Positions 54,623 through 64,000 of a stretch of 64,000 nt of DNA are shown in pieces (positions within the stretch are counted from its first letter, which is position 1; every line of letters begins with the position of its first letter). This DNA comes from Terfezia claveryi (taxonomy: Eukaryota; Ascomycota; Pezizomycetes; Pezizales; Pezizaceae), in contig WHUX01000003.1 in assembly GCA_015179025.1 (NCBI GenBank), forward strand, positions 744,001 through 808,000. The letters run 5' to 3'. Position numbers and translations under genes: made by a program. Under the pieces are notes generated by a model. It saw nothing but the letters and a program-made list of their open reading frames with translations, was not told the origin of the DNA and did no database searches.

Positions 54623-56728
54623 AGTCGATGATTTTCATCACCTTCTTGCTCCTAGGGTTATTAACACATCCCGGCCACCTCGGGCTGGGCTTATCGGTTC
54701 CATTTTGGTAAGCCTATCCTACTTCAGAAGTGATGCTAGGACAATACTGTCCAGGTCGCTGCTTCTCCCTCGTGTTACTCCTAGACCTTTGAAGCCAAGT
54801 TCATGCTTTACGGTAATAACGAGCCACTGAATTGACGGGTGCCCCTGCAGTATTAACAACGGAGGACAACGCCATTGCCAAAAAGCAGTTACACCAATGA
54901 GAGACATTCATCACGTCAACACTATAAACCAACCGCAGCATCCTATAAGACCATTGTTGGCAGATCTAGGATCTATACCTCTCCTAGCCCAGCCAGTCTT
55001 CGAAATTCGGATCATTGTTCCACAAACCACACTGACGAGGCGAACCTTGCAAAACCCCCTTCTCGATATTCCCCACCGGGCATGGCGATTACTATAATAT
55101 AACAATGCCCACTGAAAAGCGAAAACAATTCAATGGCTGAAGACCCTCATCTGGCTCTCTTTGACTAGCTTTCGAAAAGAACTGCGATTGCTCTAGATTC
55201 TCCCTCGGCAAGCACGATCCAATGACTCGCATCTTGCGTGGCTACCTGAAACAAAACAATAATGAAATAAAATATCAATCAAGGAAGAAGCAAAAAAAGA
55301 AAAAGCCTCAACGGTTTTATGCATGTTGATTGGTTGATGCTTCAAAGTGCTCGAGCTAGACTAGGGCCTCATCTTGAATTCAAGGATGTTCACCGGCACG
55401 CGACGACACCCCGTAGTTTGTCTATTCGACATGATACACATAATATTCACGTAAAATACAAATATGTAATTTCCAAATAAAAGAGCTATGCTCTATTCTT
55501 TATCAAGGCGAAGGTAATGCAACCATGTGCAATTCCGCCGTTCAAAACAAAGGAACTACATGCGTCTATTACGCCAGTAAATAAATTCCTTGATATATAC
55601 TCTCTAGAGTGCTTGCTAAAGTATTATTGAAGAATACTTTCGTCGGTTCGAACTCCGATTGCGATCACCCATCGCAAACCCCGGTATGTCAAAATACATG
55701 GAGCTCCGATTGTGCTATCACGGGAAAAGATTGCCCCATGTGTAAGCACCGGTAACAGTCGACACCAATCTGTATCAGTACAGCTGTGATGGGCGTGCGT
55801 ACAGGTCAGCTTCTTATCCATTATCGGCGGACACAACTTCTACAGGCTTTCTGCATATGTGAGGTGACTATGTATGGGCACCATGGATGGCGTAATTCAT
55901 CACCGCACTGCGTGGTCATCAAACAAAATCACTTTGCAGCCTTAAGTACTGGCCATTAAAATGTATATACACTGGTACCGTGCATGGAAAGAGTAACTAG
56001 CCTGGTGGAGATCGACCAGTGGCGGGCGAGGGTTATTTCCTTACAAATTCATCAGTGCATGGTAGACATCCGCGTGTCAGTCCACAGAGCTAGCAATCTC
56101 TTTCTTGAGCCCGTTATAATGTGCTGCGTTGTGCCGAGGGATTTTCTTTATTAATGTAATGGAATATGCATATGCGGTAGTCGGGTGAGGTGAGAGTCTT
56201 ATTCGTAGTAGAGTACTCTGTTTTGGTCCATAAAGCCTACAGTACCAGTATTCTTGAAGAAAATGTAAAAATTAAGCAGAATCGACCGTTATATCATTAC
56301 TCGGTGGGATGCAGTATGCAACGTATTACGATGCCAGGTGATGCCGTTGCAAAGGGTAGGCAGAAGCGATTCCCGAGTGCATAAACAATGACACCATACC
56401 GTTGGTGTGGAGTATCGGCGATGTTAATATCGATATATCCGGGTTCCCATTGAATTGATATTAGTGCCCATAATGGAGTCATAAGGAGCTCTCGATCTGG
56501 CTCTAGCACACACCCGTGATTTTCCCACAACGCATGAACAATGTGACCCACTTAGAGCAGATTCGGTGCTTGTCACGTATCACCAACTTGCCCTTCGCCT
56601 CATGAAAAGGTCTTATATTGCAATACGAATTTTTCGAAATATTGGAGATGCCATAAAGTGATTTGACTTGAAACATTGAGAAGCTTTGTTAAACAGCTCA
56701 TGGAAGAAATTTTGACCGTCATTCGTGA
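54623..56728. other. intergenic, nothing recognised
   Basis: No gene supported. GGTTCGAACT at 55645-55654 is isolated. Confidence 0.5.
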
Positions 56729-57007
56729 GCTAGATTTCTCCCAGAAGATCTACATAGCCAACGAAATATCCTTCGAGAAATACTCCTCGGAGGGCTGTCT
56801 GATGAAGTGTCTCACTTAGTACCTTTCGAGAGCTCAGGTACTACATATGCCAATCAAGAGGCGAGTACAGGTCAATTGGACCAACAAGAAGATGGGAGCT
56901 GGATGGTGGCAGGGAGGCCTGATTTGCGTCTTGTCTTCCGCATTCCGTCAAGCACGTACATCCAGATTCTCCTCAACTTTGAATCCCTTCCGTATTTGAT
57001 TACTTAG
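56729..57007 (+). pseudogene. possible coding relic, no start codon
   Basis: A frame of 92 codons opens right after a TGA and closes at a TAG with no early ATG. It reads in a protein-like way, including GTTYANQEASTGQLDQQEDG and WMVAGRPDLRLVFRIPSS, without low-complexity or strand-shadow character. I do not recognise the family. It may be an exon fragment of a decayed gene or element. Confidence 0.3.
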
Positions 57008-60000
57008 TCACCTTTATAATCTGTCCTACCGGCACAATCTATAAGAAACTCCGGCTCGGCTTAGAAGCAAGGACCCCCACGGAATGGGCTCACACAAAGC
57101 CTGTTCACTCCAGAAGAGCCTTGGAAAGCAACCGTTTAATGGTACCTTAACTTGAGACACCACGGGTAAAGATCTTCAAACCAACACCATACACCACGAC
57201 TGGTTAGCATGACCAGGGTAGGGTACACACCTGCAGGAAGCAGGTATGCAGGTCAAGGGACCAAACCAGGGACATGATTCAAGGGTTCAGCCAGCCCCGT
57301 GTCAAAATCGCATAAACTGGCCAGGTCAAAAGTGAAGACCCCACTGGGGAATAATTCAAAATTCGAGCACAGCCGTCAATCTGCCCACAAAGAAGGAACG
57401 CTGTTCCCTATGGAGATCTCCTTCGGACCCCATATTCACAATGAGCGTGTACAAGACAAAGTGGACAATGCGCCGTGAGACAATTCCCTCGTTTGACTGA
57501 CTTCGATCAAACACGGAGGATTGATGGAGACGAGTCTTGATTCAATCTCTCACGCTTCTGAGGTGTGGCCACAGGTCTTAGTGGGCTGTTCTGTTACATG
57601 TTGTAGTTTCTACAAATGCTAGGGTTATTGGAGGTCTTGTCCTAACAGAACAGGCATATTTGTTTTGACATGCGCCTTATTTGCCTAGAAAACAAATATG
57701 TGAAGCCGCACCTTCTAGATGTTCTTCAGACCATTAATTGTATGTCTCGAACAGGTACCGTACGGGCCAAGGATAGGATGCCATTACGCAGGGCTAATTG
57801 GCTATTTGGCAATGCAATGTTGGAAGCTTCATACAGTCAGGGTGGCAGGATGAAACCTCCTTGGGAATAAACCTCGTTTGGAAGCTTGCAGCTTGCTTTA
57901 CTCAAACTGGACAATATGTAATGTAGGGTACAAATGCACAGAGACTAGCCAAGCGAAGTAATATGTAACGGGATTTATTGTACAATACAAAGTGAAACTG
58001 TCAAGTTGAGGGCCTGGTACTCAAGTACTCGAGACTAGTTAAGTTCGACGAATTGAGTATCCATAAACAAAATTTGCAATTTACAGACCGATCAAGACAA
58101 ATAGGGCATTCAGCCAGGGAATACACAATTTAGCCTCATGAGATGACGGGGTCGATCGAAATATTTGGCAAGCTTTGTGTGTTGTCATGGCGGGCCATGG
58201 GATGTGGGGTTGTGGGGTTTGTTGAAGCCTAGGATAGTAATGTGGTAAAGCCTTGATGATGCTTTCTTATAGTAATGTAATCCATCGACCGATTTTCTTA
58301 CTAGATCCAGGTACTTTAAGTAGGTAAGGGCCGTGCTGGGCCTGGCTGTATTTCTGTACACTAAGGGCACATGCGTGGATAGATACAGATTCGGGATTGT
58401 AATTTTATTAAGCTTAAGATAGATATTTATACAAGTATGTCCTGCCGTCACTTGTGAGCTCTTACAATGACGATAATAGCGGTACGCCGCAGCAATGCTT
58501 CCACATTCGCTTATGTACCACGCCACGCATCGCATCCTCGTGCTCCCTTCGCTTGTGTTTCAAAAATGCCGATTGGACATGGGTAATGAATATCCCTACA
58601 TGGCCAATTACCACGCCACCAACAGGTAGCTATAGCCAGCCCGCATCACCTCGGTTCTCCTGCTAAAGTGGGTCGGGCTGCACAGATGAGAGAGCTCACA
58701 GAGGACAGATGACGGGCCTTTAGCTAAAGTGACGGAAGTCGATCACATCAAGGGTGCCTGGACAGTGCTTGTCTTTTGCGAACCCTTTACGTGTACGGTA
58801 CTGCAGACTCTTCACTGGGCTATGATAATCAGATATAGTCACCTGTAAAGGATTTTGTACAATGTTTTTGGGTTCAGAATGCAATGCTGGAGACATATGC
58901 ATTGTAGGATTCATTCTAGACTCCGGGAGCGCTCGTGATGGCGAAAGTTGCTTTTTCGGTTCGGGCTTCCTGGTCCAATCATACCAACAAGTCAAACCTT
59001 TGTTTTTCTTGCTAATATTGGAATAGCATAATACTCTGTATCCAGATCGAGAAGTTCATCCTTGTCAGTCACGCTTCAGCAGTGAAGAGTGCATGGTACT
59101 AGGATACAAAGGGCATGGTCAATTCGGGTATATGATTCTTTGGCTGATGATTTTGTAGCTTGCGTTGACGAGGTCGTCAAGCTTGGAGCTGATAGGTATG
59201 GAAAAGAAAAAACAAATAAGCATATTGAATTATGCTAGATCTTGAGAGCGCTTGTTGCATGTCTACTGGAGAGTACTTTCAGAACTCATGAGTCAGGCTG
59301 AACCGACCATGACTTGCTGGAAGCTGTTTGAACAGCTCAACAATCTCAGAGGAAATGAGGCTGGAAGTTCATGCACCGCCTCAGGTCCCACGTATCGACG
59401 GCAAGAAAAATATTAGGGCAGCCAATACACATCGAGATCGGAGGAGTGTGGAACGTCTCGTCGAGGCGAATTTTCCCTGCTTCTTACGCATGATTGTCGT
59501 TCTAAACCTCGAAATTATCCCCACACAACAAATGCTTTGTTTGACCAACCAGTGATTGTCCAAGTGGCGTTCACTATCAAACTACTGCATCAACGGGCGC
59601 GTATAGGCAGCCATAGTCTGGGTTGCCATGCTACATAGTGACTGCGGTACGGTTCCTGCCAGTCGCAGCACCCCGCACGCACGACCGGGCCCGTCCCACA
59701 CGGCGCCATACTTTTCATTCTACAGGATACCTTTTTATTTTTCCATGTCGGCCTTTGCCAACAAGTATTCAATTAGCTGCTCTGTGGAATCTTCTTGAAA
59801 AGGTGAATCAAGTGGCTATTGGTGGTAGTTCAGTCTATATTTTTGTCCCACACCGCAGATTAAAGTCGGGCATTCATTTTTGGCTGTTTTTCTCTTGCAT
59901 TATTTTTTTTTGGCATGGTCATGGGTGATCATTGTCTCTCTTTATTTTCAGTTGGGAAGTTATGGAAATAGCGACTCCCAACCAACCAGGTAATCTGGCC

Positions 60001-60542
60001 CTACATCCCCCGGGCAACTCCCACGTCGTACCCCCGGCCCCGACCCTGGCCCATTTATATCCCACCGCTCTACACACCCACCTAAGGAGAAGCGAGGTCC
60101 TGATTAGCAGTGCAGACGAGACGTTGTTTTCAGCGGATACGTTCACCATTCGGGATATACTTAAGCTTGGAGCCCTCCCCACTATCTTTTGCCTTTTCTC
60201 TCTGAATAACTCGCTTCAGTCATCACATCAGGTGTCGATATAAGCATCGTCATCTCGTTGTTCATTTTCCAATAAGGTCAGCGTTGGTCATTGGACAGCC
60301 AACAGTAACCCTCGAATATTTCGCAACGAGCACCACATAATAGGAGACGAGGACTATTCCCCCGAGCGTGAACTGTGTTTACTTTCGGTGTCGGTTTATT
60401 TCTCTTTTATTTTGATCGATCGTTCAGTTAAGTAGTTTACTGAGCATATATTAAAGATGGTGGGTTTTCTTTCGATCAATATTATGGATTTCAGCGCTGC
60501 CTCTCTCAACCCGCTGCTTAATCGCGCAATGTAATTGACATT
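57008..60542. other. intergenic and promoter of the SAM-PH gene
   Basis: 57.0-59.6 kb holds nothing I recognise. 59.6-60.5 kb, with C-rich stretches (60005-60060) and short overlapping ORFs, is probably promoter and leader of the plus-strand gene at 60543. Confidence 0.45.
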
Positions 60543-63500
60543 ATGGCACTGCTGCAGTCCGCCTACACAACGCCAGCGTCTTCGCGGCACAATTCATACC
60601 TGCGCCAGCATTCAGCGTACAACTCCCGACAAGGCTCAGCACAGTCAGGTTTTCTTTCATATTCAGCAAATCACAGGAATGTGGTCCCACCAAGACCGCT
60701 GTCTCTGCGGCCAATATCGCAAGCAACAAGCATTGCAGTGTCCGATTCCGAATATGAGAGCCACAGCGATCTTGCCAGGGAGCGAGGGAGGTGTATGGTA
60801 GGATCCAAAGGGTGGCGACAACATGATATTAAGGAGGAAGACGAAGGACCGGGCCAGATTCCCGAGGAAGTGAGCGATGCAGAGAGCATGGAGAGTCTAT
60901 CTAGCCGAGCGAGGCATATGCAAGGAATTTTGACGGACAGTGACAGCATGCACTCAAGCTCTGTAAGTTTTTTTTTGGTTCATCGAATAATACTAATGGC
61001 CCTTTGCTGGCAAAATGGCAAAAACTATTTGGGCTGACCTTGAATGCGCAATACAAAGCGTACTCGAACATCAATTTCCAGCTTCAGTGCTAGCGAGGCG
61101 GCAACCCCGGAGCAGTCGCCATTGCCTCATTACGGAGAGCCAGCGATATACGATCCAGACCACAAAAATCCGATGATGTATCGACACTCTATGAGCTATG
61201 GTGACGATCTCCCAAGATATACTGCGAAGGAAAATATCATCACAACAATTGGGCCAAAGGGTCCACACCTCTTCCGGTCACTATCAGTTTGCTCTAGTGT
61301 ACCGTCGGCGGCCGCAACACGCCTTGCCAGCACCGCGGATTTTATTCCTCCTACACCAGTTACTCCTCTGGATGTGACAGAGTTTGACATCTCGACAAGC
61401 CTGAATACCGCGATGTACATCGACCAACGTCGCCTTTCGCTTCAATTTTCTCCAACCTCGCCGGTGGCTGCTCAGCATCAGCATCACTCGTTCGAACCAG
61501 CCCAGGAGATGGAAAGATCATTTAACCCAGAAAGGGATATTCGACCGCTGAGTACACTCTCAGCTGCCGTGATAAATGATTATGATCAGTTGGATATCAT
61601 GGATTGGACTCCCCAGCAAGTGTGTCAGCACCTTGCAAAGGTGGGATTCGATAGGATCATTGTGGAGAAATTTGCCCGAAATGACATTTCGGGACAAATT
61701 CTTATTGACCTGAAGTGGGAAGATCTCAAGGAGGTAAGTTCTCTTCTTTGGAATTCCTACATATATAATTGTTACTGATAAAATATCAGCTTGACATTCA
61801 ATCATTCGGTAAACGTATTGAGGTGTGGTCTGAGATCCACCATCTACGCTGCCGCAGCTCCACTGGGCCAGTTGAACAATTCGCCACCTATAGGCCAGAA
61901 TCCAGAATGTCTCGCACTGCCTCCCACCGCTCCGCAAGACCATCCCCTGCATCGTCTCGTCCAGCGTTAACACCCAGGACACCGCATGTTGAAGCCCTGA
62001 AGCCCATTGCATTTAACGGTGACATTCGAGAAGAAGATGAAGAGGAAGATCAGCCACGATCGGTCTCATCTGAGGATGAAGAGACTACCATTGCGGTTCG
62101 CCTTATGCGCACGCCAACCCGCAGGCGCCGTGTTAAAACCAAGAAAGGCACCCATGCTAGAATTTCAAGGAAGAGAGTCTCATCTGCCGACTCTGGGACT
62201 GACGCTGCAGAGACAACCGAAGGTGAGCAAGTTTTTCGCATGAAAAGCGTCAAGGAGGCTTTGCCTACTCTCCGCGAGACTCCAATGCGGAGACATAATC
62301 CAGCACCAGATTCAATAGTGCCGGGCGATTCCATCTCTGTTGCTGGGAGACGAACCTGCAGGGTCCACGCCAGGTGCAAGAAGGGCGACAAGTGTGGCAA
62401 GCACGGAGTTGGCAGGCAGCAGTCTACGAAGGTACCCCAACCGAAGCTCCAGAAGAGCACCCTTCCTCAGAGGTCATCCGCTGGTACGATTTTGATTGCT
62501 ACCACTCCTTCCATCGCTCAGGCCATGACTCTCGAGCCCTTGAGAGACAGTGTTTTGTCCCAAAATGATACCACTAGGCCAGGGAGCTTTGCTGCACCCT
62601 CCGTTCTCGCTTCATCTGATGTGCTTGGCCCCATTCAGTCCAGAGAGGTCAAGTTGCAAGAGGGTGCACTTAGGGAGATTATTGCCATGGATCCTGCTGA
62701 GAACGTCAAGAAGTTTCTAATTCACCAGCATCTTCAACATCTTGAGGAGCGGCGGAGGGAGCCACCACCAGTGCCACAGAAGAGCAACGAAGAGATTATG
62801 AGAGCCCTGGCAAGTCCCGGTTCTGTCAAACCCCAAGAATACTATGAAGAAGATCCAGAGGCAGCGGGTTACCAGACTGAGCAGGGAGATCAAGTCCCGG
62901 AGATTGGATGCATGATACTTCCTGGGGGAGATGGTTTCGCTCCTCCCATGAGTCCCGCCATTAACAGGTCCAAGACACCCTCTATTGGCCTCCGAACGGC
63001 AAATATTACTCCTCCTCTAGCTGGTAGCACTGGGTTTTCTCCGATGTCGTATAGGGCCCGAGGCAGCATGCTCCGCACTACAACACCTTTCTCAGAGATG
63101 GATGTTCCTATTGGAAGCAGCACGCCAATGATTGCGGAATTCAGGAACCAAAGCGCAAGTGTACCACCAGATATGAGCTATGGAGTTGGACAGCGGGGTG
63201 CCATGAATCGGTCTAGCTTAGGCATGCCTAGCACCGTAGGAAAGTTGGTGGCGCCCGCGCCTCCACCACCTGGCGCTGCAGGCATCTCAAGGCGTGGGGC
63301 TCAATCCACCACAGGTGTCAGACCACAGGTTGTGATACTCGACGATCTTGAAGAGAACGCCGAGTGGGAGGACGCAAGCGACAAGACCTCCATTCAAGAA
63401 ATCGGGACACAGAAGGCTTCTAATGATGTGTTAAACTCCAGCATCCGTGTCCACTCCGGATGGATGCGTAAGCGCAAGACCAACTGGTTTAGGCACGAGT

Positions 63501-63895
63501 GGCCTGAGCATCACTTTGTCCTTCGCGGTACCCGCCTTGGGATTCATAAGGACCAACACAGCGCCGAAGATGGATTCATCGAGATGGAAGACTATTCCGT
63601 CGCGTGCTCCAACTCTGCGTCGACTAAGCTCTCTGCCGCCTTCAAATCATGGAATATCAAGAATGATCAAGGTAACGCAAACGACGGTGCATTCTTCTTC
63701 CAGCTTGTACCATGCAATGATAAAGATAAGCGTGTGAAGGGTGTTGCTACTGGTAAGGAGAAGAAGGTTGTCCACCACTTCGCTGTCAAGAGCCGCGATG
63801 AAAGGATCGATTGGATGAGGGAGTTGATGCTTGCAAAGGCGATCAAGCAAAAGGGCGAGGGCTGTGACGTTGAAATCAACGGCGAAAAAATCTGA
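60543..63895 (+). CDS. SAM and PH domain protein, Boi/Pob1-like
   Basis: Proteins with this pairing act at sites of polarised growth and exocytosis (Boi1/2 of yeast, Pob1 of fission yeast); that role is inferred. Exons are 60543-60962, 61059-61733 and 61790-63895, 1066 residues. Donors are both GTAAGT; the second acceptor ATATCAG is strong, the first (ACAAAG) is weaker but is the one that keeps the frame. The SAM domain is at about 319-385 (MDWTPQQVCQHLAKVGFD, then ISGQILIDLKWEDLKE, spanning intron 2). The PH domain is at about 917-1052 (SGWMRKRKTNWFRHEW, then HHFAVKSRDERIDWMRELML). Between them lie basic and Ser/Pro-rich disordered stretches and a Cys-His island RRTCRVHARCKKGDKCGKHG. No SH3 domain is visible, unlike yeast Boi proteins. 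Confidence 0.82.
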
Positions 63896-64000
63896 GGAGG
63901 GTTCATGATTCTTATTTTTTCTTTTTTCTTTTTTCTTTTTTCTTTTTTTTTTGTTTCTTTTTTTCTGTCTGTTTTTTGTTTATTGATTTTGGTTTTGGTT
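63896..64000 (+). other. T-rich 3' flank
   Basis: Repeats of TTTTTTC (63914-63965) follow the stop codon; probably 3' UTR and terminator sequence of the SAM-PH gene, running to the window end. Confidence 0.6.

Overview
The window is nuclear DNA of a filamentous ascomycete (Pezizomycotina). The grounds are short introns with GTRAGT-type donors and CTAAC/CTGAC branch points, intron-containing tRNA genes, and recognisable orthologues of fungal genes: PalF/Rim8, Shr3, Mnd1, a GT25 glycosyltransferase and a SAM-PH polarity protein. Gene density is low. I support nine protein genes covering about a fifth of the window, four tRNA genes, and a scatter of decayed transposons. The class cannot be fixed from sequence alone; such sparse genes and many old DNA transposons would suit a Pezizomycetes (truffle-like) or another repeat-rich genome.

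Layout. 1-4.5 kb: a tRNA-Gly and a multi-exon gene of unknown function (minus strand). 8.1-10.2 kb: a transposon cluster. It holds a pogo/Tc1-type element with 24-bp inverted ends, a SINE-like insert inside its transposase remnant, an inverted and deleted copy of the 3-4.5 kb gene, and a second SINE-like insert. 11-12.4 kb: a secreted, probably GPI-anchored wall protein. 16.2-18.6 kb: SHR3 (amino-acid permease ER chaperone) and MND1 (meiotic recombination), both minus strand and both broken by a one-base shift in a C/G homopolymer, which looks like assembly error. 23.4-25.8 kb: palF/RIM8, the arrestin of the ambient-pH pathway, with an array of P(S/T)AP motifs. 26.7-27.7 kb: a small secreted protein. 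29.7 kb: tRNA-Leu. 32.9-33.9 kb: a disordered acidic protein. 38.4-38.9 kb: tandem tRNA-Asn genes. 40.2 kb: a Tc1/mariner relic. 42-43.4 kb: a GT25-family Golgi-type glycosyltransferase. 44.1-44.7 kb: another inverted-repeat element. 44.7-60.5 kb: a gene desert with only relics. 60.5-63.9 kb: a large SAM-PH protein.

The genes do not form a pathway or biosynthetic cluster; they are housekeeping and cell-surface genes separated by transposon-derived DNA. I found no sign of a new defence or metabolic system. The best material for a second look is the nested transposon at 8.1-8.9 kb with its two-member SINE family, the inverted partial gene copy, the paired homopolymer frameshifts, and the multiplied ESCRT-docking motifs in PalF.
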